Source: an uncultured Clostridia bacterium | Lineage (GTDB): Bacteria > Bacillota > Clostridia > Lachnospirales > Anaerotignaceae | Length of the DNA: 64,000 nt | Direction: 5' to 3' | NCBI GenBank assembly: GCA_937901125.1 | Contig: CALCGT010000023.1 | Span: 1 to 64,000, forward strand | In this document: in pieces, positions 50,895 to 58,831 of the stretch | Layout of the letters: the number at the start of each line of letters is the position of its first letter | How positions within the stretch are numbered: position 1 is the first letter of the stretch | Notes under the pieces: generated by a model | The model's database searches: none | What the model was told of the DNA's origin: nothing | What the model saw: the letters and a program-made list of their open reading frames with translations, nothing else | Translations under genes and position numbers: made by a program

Positions 50895-52817
50895 ATGATA
50901 CTTGCATGCAGACAATTACACAAAGCATACGGCATCGATGTGATTTTGGAAAAAATCACCTTTCACATCGAAGAACGGGAAAAAGCCGCCATTGTCGGGG
51001 TAAACGGTGCCGGTAAGACCACCCTTTTCAAGGTGCTGACCGGAGAAATTTCTGCCGACGGCGGTGAATTTTATCTCAAAAAAGATGCATCTTTAGGCTA
51101 TCTTGCCCAGAATATACAGATAGAAAGCGACCGCACGATCTATGAAGAAATGCTATCGGTTTTCGAAAAAATCATCCAGACCGAAGCAAATCTTCGTGAA
51201 TTAGAAAACGAAATGGGCAGCTTGAGCGGACAAGCCTTGGCAGACAAGATGGAAGAATATGCCGCTTTACAGCATTACTTTGAGCAAAATGACGGCTATA
51301 GCTATCAGAGCCGCCTAAAAGGTGTACTGAAAGGCCTTGGCTTCGCAGACAACGACTTCAACCGTCCCATGAACCAGCTTTCCGGCGGACAGAAGACCCG
51401 TGTCCATCTGGCAAAGCTGCTGCTTTCCAAGCCCGATGTGCTGCTGTTGGACGAACCGACGAACCACTTGGATATCGCTTCCATCGAGTGGCTGGAGGAT
51501 TTTCTGCGGACATACCCCAATTCTGTCCTCATCATCTCCCACGACCGTTATTTTCTGGATCGCATCGTGACCAAGGTCATCGAAATCGAAAATAAAAAAT
51601 CCACCATCTATAACGGCAACTACTCCTTCTATTGGCAGCAGAAAGAGATCAATCGGGAGATCCAGCAGAAGGCCTACGATATGCAGCAGAAGGAAATCAA
51701 ACACCAGGAGGATGTCATCCGCACCCTGCGCTCCTTCAACCGGGAAAAATCCATCAAACGGGCAGAAAGCCGGGAAAAAGCACTGGATAAAATGGAACGC
51801 ATCGACAGACCCGATGCCCTGCCCGACCAGATGCGCCTGACCCTGACCCCCTTCCTTACCAGTGGCAACGATGTGCTCCATGCAGAAAACCTCTCCAAAT
51901 CCTATGGCGGGCAAAAGGTTTTCCAGAATGTTTCCTTCGATGTAAAAAGAAGCGATAAGGTAGCCATCATCGGCCCCAATGGCGTGGGCAAATCCACTCT
52001 GTTTCGCATGCTGTTGAAGGAGGTTTCCTCCGACAGCGGGCTGATTCGCTTCGGCACCAATGTATTCGTTGGTTATTATGACCAGGAACAGGCAAAATTA
52101 GACGAGACAAAAACGATTTTCGAGGAAATTTCCGATGCCTACCCCACTTTGACCCAGGGTCAGATCCGCAATATGCTGGCAGCCTTTGTTTTTACAGGGG
52201 ACGATGTATTTAAGCCCATCTCTGCCCTTTCCGGCGGGGAAAAGGGGCGTGTTTCCCTGGCGAAGATCATGCTTTCCAAGGCGAATCTGCTGATGCTGGA
52301 CGAACCCACCAACCATCTGGACATGTTCTCCAAGGAAGTGCTGGAAAGCGCCCTGAACCGCTACGAGGGTACGGTCATCTATATTTCCCACGACCGTTAT
52401 TTTATCAACAAAACTGCCGAAAAGATTCTGGAGCTGACCCCCGATGGCGTCATCCTCTACAACGGCAATTATGATTATTATTTGGAAAAGAAGGCTGAGC
52501 GTGCCCGCAACGAGGCGGAAAAAGCCCTGCAGAATCCCCAGAACGCCGCAGCCACACCTGCCCAGCCCATCAGCGATACGAAAAACGACTGGCTGAAGCA
52601 GAAGGAACAGCAGGCGGCGGAACGAAAACTGGCCAATAAAATCGCCAAGCTGGAAAAGGAGATCGAGGAAACGGAAGCAGCCATCGCCAAAGCCGACGAG
52701 GTCATGGCGGCTTGCGGCACCGATTACAGCAAAGCCAACGAAATCTTTGCGGAAAAGACCAAGCTGGAAGAAAAGCTGGAAGGTCTGTATGAAGAATGGG
52801 AAGAATTGAATAGTTAA
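50895..52817 (+). CDS. ABC-F family ATP-binding protein
   Basis: 640 residues with two ABC domains and no membrane part; YdiF/Uup-like ribosome-associated translation factor. First domain: GVNGAGKTT, LSGGQKTRVHLAKLL, LLLDEPTNHLD. Linker (about 245-320) with the basic/helical interdomain segment (EIKHQEDVIRTLRSFNREKSIKRAES). Second domain: GPNGVGKST, LSGGEKGRVSLAKIM, LMLDEPTNHLD. A C-terminal coiled coil (about 545-640; EKEIEETEAAIAKADEVM) is typical of Uup/YdiF. It may rescue or protect ribosomes; drug resistance is not indicated. Divergent from rex. Confidence 0.94.
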   Translation: MILACRQLHKAYGIDVILEKITFHIEEREKAAIVGVNGAGKTTLFKVLTGEISADGGEFYLKKDASLGYLAQNIQIESDRTIYEEMLSVFEKIIQTEANLRELENEMGSLSGQALADKMEEYAALQHYFEQNDGYSYQSRLKGVLKGLGFADNDFNRPMNQLSGGQKTRVHLAKLLLSKPDVLLLDEPTNHLDIASIEWLEDFLRTYPNSVLIISHDRYFLDRIVTKVIEIENKKSTIYNGNYSFYWQQKEINREIQQKAYDMQQKEIKHQEDVIRTLRSFNREKSIKRAESREKALDKMERIDRPDALPDQMRLTLTPFLTSGNDVLHAENLSKSYGGQKVFQNVSFDVKRSDKVAIIGPNGVGKSTLFRMLLKEVSSDSGLIRFGTNVFVGYYDQEQAKLDETKTIFEEISDAYPTLTQGQIRNMLAAFVFTGDDVFKPISALSGGEKGRVSLAKIMLSKANLLMLDEPTNHLDMFSKEVLESALNRYEGTVIYISHDRYFINKTAEKILELTPDGVILYNGNYDYYLEKKAERARNEAEKALQNPQNAAATPAQPISDTKNDWLKQKEQQAAERKLANKIAKLEKEIEETEAAIAKADEVMAACGTDYSKANEIFAEKTKLEEKLEGLYEEWEELNS

Positions 52818-52897
52818 GACCTTTTCGTGGGGTTTTACCCCACACCCCACCAGGGCATCATGCCCTGGACCTGATTTGCAAAGCATACGCTTTGCAG
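52818..52897. repeat. Palindrome cluster after the ABC-F gene
   Basis: After AAGACCTT at 52818 come three short palindromes: GTGGGG-TTTTA-CCCCAC (52828-52844), CCAGGGCAT-C-ATGCCCTGG (52851-52869) and GCAAAGC-ATAC-GCTTTGC (52879-52896). Two other intergenic spacers (59.35 and 60.62 kb) start with the same AAGACCTT, so this may be a dispersed family. Confidence 0.6.
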
Positions 52898-52911
52898 AAG
52901 GATAAATAATA

Positions 52912-52950
52912 AAAAAGGATATGGCTGATAAAAGCCGTATCCTCTTTTTA
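52912..52950. terminator. Bidirectional terminator
   Basis: AGGATATGGCT (52917-52927) pairs with AGCCGTATCCT (52934-52944), one wobble, followed by CTTTTT; an A tract lies on the left. It sits between convergent genes. Confidence 0.85.
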
Positions 52951-52952
52951 TT

Positions 52953-53573
52953 TTAGCGAATGAAATTTGTTTTGATTTTTTCTTCCTTTTCAGGCAGAGC
53001 CACACCGGCGTTCTTGCCCGCTTCAATGCATTTCAGAAGCCATACCATATTTCTGCCGATGGCACGCATATTCTGCATCCCTTCCAAATCCTGCTTCACT
53101 TCCTCCGGCGTATTGCCATGAACCTGATTCCAGTAGTTGCCGGAAACAACAGGCATATTGCTGATAGTAAAGTATTTATTCAGCTGATCGAAAGTAGCGG
53201 ATGCGCCGCCTCTGCGGCAGGAAACCACTGCTGCCCCCAACTTATTGGCAAAACCACCATTGGACATTACGAACAGTCGGTCGAAAGCGGAAGAAGCCTG
53301 ACCCGCTGCGGAAGCATAGTGGACAGGTGCGCCAAGGATAATGCCATCTGCCGCCAAGGCCTTGTGCAGAATCTTATTCACCACATCCTCCTGCACGCAT
53401 TTTCCGTTTTTCTTGCAATAGCCGCAACCCAAACAGCCGCCAATGGGCTTATTGCCCAGATAGAACATTTCTGTTTCAATGCCTTCTGCCCGCAGGGTCT
53501 TTTCAATCTCCTTCAGGGCAGTGTATGTGCAGCCATGACCGTTGGGGCTGCCGTTGATGAGAAGTACCTTCAT
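52953..53573 (-). CDS. Iron-sulfur flavoprotein / flavodoxin-fold NAD(P)H reductase
   Basis: 206 residues. A flavodoxin-like fold with the FMN phosphate loop LLINGSPNGHGCTYTAL, then a compact Cys motif CLGCGYCKKNGKC (C-x2-C-x2-C-x5-C) that in Isf-type proteins holds a [4Fe-4S] cluster, and GAPVHYASAAGQASSAFDRLF for FMN. The protein should carry electrons between ferredoxin or NADH and an unknown acceptor. ATG after GGGGGAGAGAAT. A DUF1858 gene lies just upstream. Confidence 0.88.
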   Translation of the reverse strand: MKVLLINGSPNGHGCTYTALKEIEKTLRAEGIETEMFYLGNKPIGGCLGCGYCKKNGKCVQEDVVNKILHKALAADGIILGAPVHYASAAGQASSAFDRLFVMSNGGFANKLGAAVVSCRRGGASATFDQLNKYFTISNMPVVSGNYWNQVHGNTPEEVKQDLEGMQNMRAIGRNMVWLLKCIEAGKNAGVALPEKEEKIKTNFIR

Positions 53574-53648
53574 ATTCTCTCCCCCTATGCCTTTTTCTCT
53601 TATGAAAAGGACGGCACCAATTGCGGCACCGTCATCGTTTCGTGTTGA

Positions 53649-53849
53649 TTATTTGTTTTCCAGATAAGCGTTCAGTTCCTTCACCAGCTTATCGCAATCC
53701 ATACCGTGAACCATGGATGCTTCTTCCAGTGTTTCGCCTGCAGCGGAAGGGCAGCCTACACAGTGCATACCATTCTGCATCAGGATCATACCTGCACCTC
53801 TGTCCATCATCAGCAGTTCGCCAATTGTCATATCTTTTGTTGCTTTCAT
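53649..53849 (-). CDS. DUF1858 / hybrid-cluster-protein-associated small redox protein
   Basis: 66 residues. The sequence KDMTIGELLMMDRGAGMILMQNGMHCVGCPSAAGETLEEASMVHG fits DUF1858 with the C-x2-C motif (HCVGCP) that is shared by small proteins found next to the hybrid cluster protein and in Fe-S enzymes; the two Cys can form a redox disulfide. ATG after GAAGGAGGAG. It lies upstream of the iron-sulfur flavoprotein on the same strand; the 75-base gap has no convincing terminator, so co-transcription is possible. Confidence 0.88.
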   Translation of the reverse strand: MKATKDMTIGELLMMDRGAGMILMQNGMHCVGCPSAAGETLEEASMVHGMDCDKLVKELNAYLENK

Positions 53850-53925
53850 GGGAAACTCCTCCTTCTATTAAAAAAATTGATTTCTGCTGTTATTATACCA
53901 AACCAGCTTGCATTTTACAACTAGA

Positions 53926-53955
53926 TTGCCATTTCTCCGCAAAGGATGCTATACT
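53926..53955 (+). promoter_or_regulatory. Promoter of the HpcH-type aldolase gene
   Basis: TTGCCA (53926-53931), 18-base spacer, TATACT (53950-53955), 35 bases upstream of the start codon. Confidence 0.7.
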
Positions 53956-53989
53956 AAAAACAGAAAAACAATAAAAAGGAGGCAACCAC

Positions 53990-54769
53990 ATGAAAAATAC
54001 ATTGAAAGAAAAACTGGCAAAGGGCGCAAAACCCATCGGCACCTTCTTTGAATTGGGCAGTCCTAGCGTTGTCGAGGCCCTTGGCAGAACCGGTTTGGAT
54101 TTCATCATTTTGGATAACGAACACGGCCCCTTTGAAGCCGAAAGCAGCCGTGATTTTGCCCGTGCGGCGGAAAATGCTGGACTGACCGCACTGGCTCGCG
54201 TCCGCGAAGTAAGCCGTCCCGCCATTTTGAAGCTGTTAGACGTAGGTGTGCAGGGGCTTATTGTGCCCGATGTACATACCGTAGAGCAGGTACAGCAGAT
54301 CGTGGAATACGCAAAATATTTCCCTGTGGGCAAGCGTGGCTTCTGCCCGTCCCGTAAGGACGGCTGGGGCTTCGACGAAATGGCACAGCAGTCCGTTCCC
54401 GACCAGATGGCCTACTGGAATGAACAAACCCTGGTCATCCCCCAGTGCGAAACCGTCGGCGCATTAGAACAAATCGAAGAGATCGTCGCTATGGATGGCG
54501 TAGACGGCATCTTTATCGGCCCCTTCGACTTGTCCATCTCCATGGGCATCCCCGGCCAGTTCACCCATCCCGACTTCGTTGTAGCCCTGGAACGGGTACA
54601 GAAAGCCTGCAAGGATGCAGGGAAATTCTGCATGATTTTTGCCGGCAATCCCGCCGCTGTTGCAGAACGTTTCCAGCAGGGCTACGATTCTGTGGCTTAT
54701 AGTCTGGATGCCACAGTGCTGGCGGCTGCATATAAAAATGATATCGCAGAAATCCGCAAAATCATTTGA
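53990..54769 (+). CDS. HpcH/HpaI-family class II aldolase
   Basis: 259 residues, metal-dependent aldolase that splits 2-keto-3-deoxy acids to pyruvate and an aldehyde. The motif FIILDNEHGPFEAE carries the catalytic His, IPQCETVGALEQIEEI and GIFIGPFDLSISMGIPGQF carry the metal ligands (Glu and Asp) and substrate-phosphate loop. The substrate could be 2-keto-3-deoxy-L-rhamnonate, 4-hydroxy-2-oxo-heptanedioate or similar. The gene stands alone with promoter and terminator. Confidence 0.92.
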   Translation: MKNTLKEKLAKGAKPIGTFFELGSPSVVEALGRTGLDFIILDNEHGPFEAESSRDFARAAENAGLTALARVREVSRPAILKLLDVGVQGLIVPDVHTVEQVQQIVEYAKYFPVGKRGFCPSRKDGWGFDEMAQQSVPDQMAYWNEQTLVIPQCETVGALEQIEEIVAMDGVDGIFIGPFDLSISMGIPGQFTHPDFVVALERVQKACKDAGKFCMIFAGNPAAVAERFQQGYDSVAYSLDATVLAAAYKNDIAEIRKII

Positions 54770-54776
54770 ACATACA

Positions 54777-54806
54777 AAAAACCCTACCATTTTCGGTAGG
54801 GTTTTC
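54777..54806. terminator. Bidirectional terminator after the aldolase gene
   Basis: ACCCTACC-ATTTTC-GGTAGGGT (54781-54802) with A5 before it and TTTTC after it. Confidence 0.9.
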
Positions 54807-54817
54807 TTCATTTAAAT

Positions 54818-55012
54818 CTATTCAATATCCAGAATTACTTTTCTGCACTGGGTACAAAGCTGACCTTCCATCTTCGCACCACTCATATAACTCTTCGCCA
54901 ACAGGTATTCCTGCTTCTTTCCTGTTTCCTCATCCACTGTTTTCCACTGGATGTATCTGCCGGAGGTCAGTGTGCCTTCGGACATTTCATTGCCGCAAAA
55001 AGGACATTTCAT
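54818..55012 (-). CDS. Small zinc-ribbon protein
   Basis: 64 residues. Two Cys pairs, MKCPFCGNEM at the start and LCTQCRKVIL near the end, form a zinc ribbon like those of DUF6487/PF20097-type proteins. The middle (SGRYIQWKTVDEE) is beta-rich. Unknown role. ATG after AGGAGGAAGGAGAT. It shares an operon direction with the next gene upstream (15 bases between them). Confidence 0.8.
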   Translation of the reverse strand: MKCPFCGNEMSEGTLTSGRYIQWKTVDEETGKKQEYLLAKSYMSGAKMEGQLCTQCRKVILDIE

Positions 55013-55027
55013 ATCTCCTTCCTCCTT

Positions 55028-55480
55028 TTATTCTTTTGCACTCTCAGGATAAAGCACCGCATCTTCCGTTGCGTCACCAATGGTGCGATAGATGCTTTCC
55101 TTCGGCAAGACCCCTGCAATACATACCTCGGTTTTCGTTATCTTGCCCTCTTCCTGATAGAGCACAAAATACTCTTTTTCCCCTTCCGCCTTTGTGCCAA
55201 AAAGCCCCTGGGGAATGCCAACATAGTAATTCAGGAATGCTTCCGTTTCCTCCTCAGGCTCGCCCAAAAGCACTTTCACTTCTTCCGTAGTCATACCCAC
55301 AAATTGGGTACAGTCTCTCAAATTCTGCAAAATCTTCTGACGGTCGTTTCCTACGGCACTCACCCATTTTTCTGTGGTGAAGCCTGTGTTGTTATCATGG
55401 TAGCGTCCGCCAACGAACACCACGATCGCCAGTACAATCAAAAGAATCGCGATCACTTTATCTTTTGCTTTCAGTCCCAT
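55028..55480 (-). CDS. Membrane-anchored hypothetical protein
   Basis: 150 residues. One N-terminal membrane helix (about 9-25, VIAILLIVLAIVVFVGG), then a soluble domain outside the cytoplasm. MTTEEVKVLLGEPEEE recalls the beta-lactamase-inhibitor/OmlA-like pattern (G-M-T-x-x-E-V-x-x-L-L-G-x-P), also seen in small lipoproteins; function unknown. I start at ATG 55480, 8 bases after AGGAGG, not at the TTG 6 bases upstream. It lies between signal peptidase I and a zinc-ribbon gene on the same strand, so they form one operon. Confidence 0.75.
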   Translation of the reverse strand: MGLKAKDKVIAILLIVLAIVVFVGGRYHDNNTGFTTEKWVSAVGNDRQKILQNLRDCTQFVGMTTEEVKVLLGEPEEETEAFLNYYVGIPQGLFGTKAEGEKEYFVLYQEEGKITKTEVCIAGVLPKESIYRTIGDATEDAVLYPESAKE

Positions 55481-55495
55481 GTCCAAGCCCTCCTG

Positions 55496-56020
55496 TCAGG
55501 AAATCCACTTAAAGCCTTTATAGTACCGTAATACAACTTTACCCAGAATTTCATCCTCTTCTACGAATTTATTTTCCCAGAAACGGGAATCCAGCGAATG
55601 ATTGCGGTTATCGCCCATCATGAAATAACAGCCCTCCGGCACGATATACGGGCCAAAATCCCCTTGGGTGGTCTCCGCGATGTAATCCTCCTCCAATGCC
55701 TCGCCGTTGACAAAAACCTCGCCGTCTTCTACCCAGACCGTATCCCCCGGTTCGCCGATGATACGCTTCACATAAAGGGTCTTTCCGGAAGGGTCATCGG
55801 GATAATGGAAGACGGTAATATCGCCCCGTTGGGGTTCATCAAACCAATAGGAGGTTCTGAGGGCAAGGATGCGATCCCCTGCCATAATGGTATTTTCCAT
55901 AGAGCCTGTGGGCACCTCCGCATTGACGATGAGGAAGGAGTTGACTGCCCCAGCCAAAATCGCCGCCAAAAGGATGGTCTTGACCCAGCTGATGACCTCT
56001 GTTTTCACTGTACTGCTCAT
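55496..56020 (-). CDS. lepB: Signal peptidase I
   Basis: 174 residues, Gram-positive size. One N-terminal membrane helix (about 13-33) anchors it; the catalytic Ser is in VPTGSMENTIMAGDRI and the general base Lys in TLYVKRIIGEPGDTV. The C-terminal box GDNRNHSLDSRFW is typical. It removes signal peptides from secreted proteins at the outer face of the membrane. ATG after AAGGAG. It sits just downstream of the minimal SUF genes with 18 bases between them. Confidence 0.96.
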   Translation of the reverse strand: MSSTVKTEVISWVKTILLAAILAGAVNSFLIVNAEVPTGSMENTIMAGDRILALRTSYWFDEPQRGDITVFHYPDDPSGKTLYVKRIIGEPGDTVWVEDGEVFVNGEALEEDYIAETTQGDFGPYIVPEGCYFMMGDNRNHSLDSRFWENKFVEEDEILGKVVLRYYKGFKWIS

Positions 56021-56038
56021 CCGCCCATCTCCTTTGGC

Positions 56039-56962
56039 TTATTTCAGGAAGCCGTTGATGATCTGCGCTTCCGCTTCTTTTTCTGTCAGACCCAGTGTCA
56101 TCAGCTTTGTCAGCTGGTCACCGGCGATCTTGCCGATGGCTGCTTCGTGGATCAGGGATGCATCCACATGGTTTGCTGTGATCTCGGGTTCTGCCGCTAC
56201 CACACCGTTGTCCATGATAATAGCGTCACATTCGGAATGACCATAGCAGTCTGCGTTGCCGTTGATCTTGGAACGGAACAGCTGTCTGGAATTGTCTCTG
56301 GCTACGGAACGGGAGATCAGCTTCGCGCTGGATCCTGTGCCATTCAGATCTACGTCAAAGGATGTTTCCGCATACTGTTCCCCGTGGGTCATGATCTTTT
56401 CTTTGATAACGATGGTTGCACCATCCTTCAGCACTGCGCTGGAAATACGTTTTGTGGAGTCAACGCCCTTCAGCTGTACCGTATCCATTTCCACATACGC
56501 GTTTTCTTCCGCTTCGATATGGGTCTGGGGGTTGATGATACGCTTGCCGTTGCCATCGCCTTCCCCGATGTGTTTTTCCAGATATACGATTTTTGCGTTT
56601 TTGCCTACGAAAAAGCGGTGGATGCCCTCGTGAACGGAATCGTCGCAGCCGCAGTTATGGATACCGCAGCCGGCGATGATAGTGATTTCCGCACCTTCGC
56701 CAATATGGAAATCATTATATACGACTTCCTTTACGCCGTCCTGTGTAATGAGGGCAGGAATGTGTACGTCTTCATTTTTTGTAAAGGGTTTTACATAGAT
56801 ATCCAGACCTGTACCGTCTGCCTTGGGTACAATGTCGATATTTTCTGTAGAATGTCTGCCTTCGCTTTTCCCATTGTTACGGATGTTGAATGCCCCCGTT
56901 GTGGGAATATTCATCATGCCGGAAACTTCCTGAAGAAGGTTTTTTACAATATCATTCAGCAT
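56039..56962 (-). CDS. SufB/D-like scaffold of a minimal SUF-type system
   Basis: 307 residues, only one SufBD-type protein. The beta-helix core repeats V/I-x-x-G-x-x-x patterns; GCGIHNCGCDDSVHEGIHRFF holds a Cys cluster (C-x4-C-x-C) that may bind the cluster. Its C-terminus HVDASLIHEAAIGKIAGDQLTKLMTLGLTEKEAEAQIINGFL is typical of SufB/SufD (His and the SRGL-like helix). With only SufC beside it, it resembles the ancestral minimal SUF-like system (SMS) of anaerobes and archaea. It overlaps sufC-like stop by one base. Confidence 0.9.
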   Translation of the reverse strand: MLNDIVKNLLQEVSGMMNIPTTGAFNIRNNGKSEGRHSTENIDIVPKADGTGLDIYVKPFTKNEDVHIPALITQDGVKEVVYNDFHIGEGAEITIIAGCGIHNCGCDDSVHEGIHRFFVGKNAKIVYLEKHIGEGDGNGKRIINPQTHIEAEENAYVEMDTVQLKGVDSTKRISSAVLKDGATIVIKEKIMTHGEQYAETSFDVDLNGTGSSAKLISRSVARDNSRQLFRSKINGNADCYGHSECDAIIMDNGVVAAEPEITANHVDASLIHEAAIGKIAGDQLTKLMTLGLTEKEAEAQIINGFLK

Positions 56963-57678
56963 TATTTGTTACCTCCCATAAAATATCTGCAGCCTGTTTC
57001 CATGCCAAAAAGACCGGGCAGGACTTCTTCTTTTGTACCAATCTGTTTCACTTCGCCGGCGCTCAGCAGTACCACCTGGTCAGCGATATCCAAGATTCTT
57101 TCCTGGTGAGAAATGATCATGATAGAACCCCGAATTTCTTCGTGCATCTTTTCGAATACGTTGATCAGGTTCTGGAAACTCCACAGGTCAATGCCTGCTT
57201 CGGGTTCATCGAACAGAGTCAGTTTTGTTTTTCTTGCCATAACGGTTGCGATCTCGATACGTTTCAGTTCGCCGCCGGAAAGGCTGCTGTTTACTTCACG
57301 GTCGATATAATCCTTGGCGCACATGCCAACCTCTGCCAGATACTGACAAGCGTCTGCTGTGCTCAGCTCCTGGCCGCTGGCCAAAGTGATCAGGTCTTTT
57401 ACCGTTACGCCTTTGAAGCGCACGGGCTGCTGGAAAGCAAAGCTGATGCCTGCTTTCGCCCGTTCTGTGATGCCCATTTCTGTGATATCCTGTCCATCCA
57501 GCAGGATCTGACCGCTGTCGGGGGTGATGATACCGGCGATGATCTTCGCCAGTGTAGATTTGCCGCTGCCGTTGGGGCCTGTAATGACGATGAATTTGGC
57601 ATCATCGATCGTCAGGTTGATATTCTTGAGAATCTCTTTTCCGTCTGCGGAAAAGCAAATATTCTTCAGTTCCAGCAT
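56962..57678 (-). CDS. SufC-like ATPase of a minimal SUF-type system
   Basis: 238 residues, ABC ATPase without membrane domain. Walker A GPNGSGKST, Q-loop FAFQQPVRFKGVTVKDLI, signature LSGGELKRIEIATVM, Walker B LTLFDEPEAGIDLW and switch ISHQE. It is the energy-providing subunit for Fe-S cluster assembly together with the SufBD-like protein. The ATG at 57678 follows AGGAGGAATCATAAT. A promoter with a palindrome lies just upstream, suggesting regulation by iron, oxygen or Fe-S status. Confidence 0.92.
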   Translation of the reverse strand: MLELKNICFSADGKEILKNINLTIDDAKFIVITGPNGSGKSTLAKIIAGIITPDSGQILLDGQDITEMGITERAKAGISFAFQQPVRFKGVTVKDLITLASGQELSTADACQYLAEVGMCAKDYIDREVNSSLSGGELKRIEIATVMARKTKLTLFDEPEAGIDLWSFQNLINVFEKMHEEIRGSIMIISHQERILDIADQVVLLSAGEVKQIGTKEEVLPGLFGMETGCRYFMGGNK

Positions 57679-57779
57679 ATTATGATTCCTCCTGTTTATG
57701 AAACTTTATGAAACATTTCGTTTCGAAAGCATTTCTCTCCGAAAGCATTTCGGGAAATAGACCCAAAACGCTACCTTAA

Positions 57780-57809
57780 ATTATAACAATGATTGCTATA
57801 AACTGTCAA
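57780..57809 (-). promoter_or_regulatory. Promoter of minimal SUF operon with 21-base palindromic operator
   Basis: Reverse strand TTGACA (57804-57809), 18-base spacer, TATAAT (57780-57785), extended -10 (TGT). TTATAACAAT-G-ATTGCTATAA (57781-57801), a palindrome with one mismatch, covers the -10 and most of the spacer. The 7-1-7 layout (TAACAAT-G-ATTGCTA) resembles Fur-family sites. Confidence 0.65.
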
Positions 57810-57928
57810 TATTTTTGCCTATTCCTACCTGATTTCTTGGAAAGAGAAAGGCTTTCCCTTGAAAGGATGCACCCATTGTGGTACAGTTATGAAAGATTTC
57901 TAATTTTTTGATAAAGGAGAGAAACACT

Positions 57929-58510
57929 ATGCTCGGTTTCCATGCTGATGGCATCCGCCTGTTCGGCGCATCTGATACACTGGTGGCGGCGTTGAAAAAA
58001 TATAAACTGCCCCTCATCAAAACATCCACAACAAATACTCTGGTCTTTGCAGTCAATACGGCAGAGGTGCTGACGAAAAAGCTTTATCTGCCTTCCTTTT
58101 TGGCACCCCAGGCTCCCTGGTTCTCCTGCTATATCGGCGATGCGGAACGCCCTGCGGACTATTCCCTGCACTTCGCCACGGAGGAGGATTTGGTGGATTT
58201 CATCCGTGCCATGTATTACTGCTCTCAGGGCTTCCTCCATCTGGACTTCGACCTGGCAGATCTGGTAAATAAGCTGAACCCCGGCCCCGAATATACCATC
58301 CGTTCCTTCGAAGAAAAGGATTTCCATAAGATTGGCGAAGGAGGTGCCTTTGCGGCATGCTTCTGTTTTCTGGAAGGGGGCTTCATGGAAAGCGACCGTC
58401 TTTTCGGCAAGCTGACAAAAGAATACGGCGTAGGAGCGGATAAGATTTTGCTGGCAGGCTCTTTCGATTCCAAGTATCAGTTCCTGCGTACCTTTATTCC
58501 CCAGAAATAA
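57929..58510 (+). CDS. Hypothetical protein between minimal SUF and folT
   Basis: 193 residues, soluble, mixed alpha/beta with many aromatic residues. No signature recognised. It opens MLGFHADGIRLFGASDTLVAAL, has three Cys in clusters (FSCYIGD; YYCSQGFLH; AACFCFLEGG) and ends with KILLAGSFDSKYQFLRTFIPQK. The ATG at 57929, 7 bases after AAAGGAGAG, is better than an in-frame ATG 21 bases upstream. It ends right at the promoter of the THF riboswitch. Divergent from the SufC-like gene. Confidence 0.75.
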   Translation: MLGFHADGIRLFGASDTLVAALKKYKLPLIKTSTTNTLVFAVNTAEVLTKKLYLPSFLAPQAPWFSCYIGDAERPADYSLHFATEEDLVDFIRAMYYCSQGFLHLDFDLADLVNKLNPGPEYTIRSFEEKDFHKIGEGGAFAACFCFLEGGFMESDRLFGKLTKEYGVGADKILLAGSFDSKYQFLRTFIPQK

Positions 58511-58518
58511 AATTTTAC

Positions 58519-58547
58519 TTTACGAATCCACGAAACAGTGCTAAAAT
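58519..58547 (+). promoter_or_regulatory. Promoter of folT
   Basis: TTTACG (58519-58524), 17-base spacer, TAAAAT (58542-58547), upstream of the THF riboswitch. Confidence 0.55.
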
Positions 58548-58581
58548 GATTTCGCAGGAACAGTTTGCTCCTGTGCAAATA

Positions 58582-58690
58582 CACAGAGTAGGGCTTTGCG
58601 CGTTAAGTGTCCGGTGAACGGGGAGTTGTCACCGGGACGAAAAAATGATGGTTTCATTTTGCGATGCAGAACCCGCATCCCGCTGTTTCA
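58582..58690 (+). ncRNA. THF riboswitch upstream of folT
   Basis: The conserved THF aptamer core is present: CGCGTTAAGTGT (58599-58610), GGTGAACGGGGAGTTGTCACCGG (58613-58635, stated as landmark pieces: GTGAACGGGG and GTTGTCACC) and GATGCAGAACCCGCATCC (58663-58680), closed by ACAG/CTGT. THF riboswitches turn down folate transporter genes when reduced folates are high. The downstream gene is a folate ECF S component, which fits. Confidence 0.92.
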
Positions 58691-58773
58691 TAATGAAGAA
58701 GAACATACCTCTTTGTTATCCTTACAGCCAAACCTGTTTGATACAGGTGTATTTGCGTTGTCATTGATAATAG

Positions 58774-58831
58774 AGGGGTTTTTGTTTTGCAAAAACCCCT
58801 CCTGTTTCCATTGAAAAAAGGAGGTTTTTTC
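58774..58831 (+). promoter_or_regulatory. Expression platform of the THF riboswitch (SD sequestration)
   Basis: AGGGGTTTTTG (58774-58784) pairs with CAAAAACCCCT (58790-58800). The same CAAAAACCCCTCC segment can instead pair with the ribosome site GGAGGTTTTTT (58820-58830) of folT. The two states exclude each other, so control is probably at translation. Confidence 0.65.

Noticed and set aside
53607..53633. Terminator after the DUF1858 gene (CGGCACC...CGGCACC)
   Set aside because: The two segments are direct, not inverted, repeats; only four base pairs can form.
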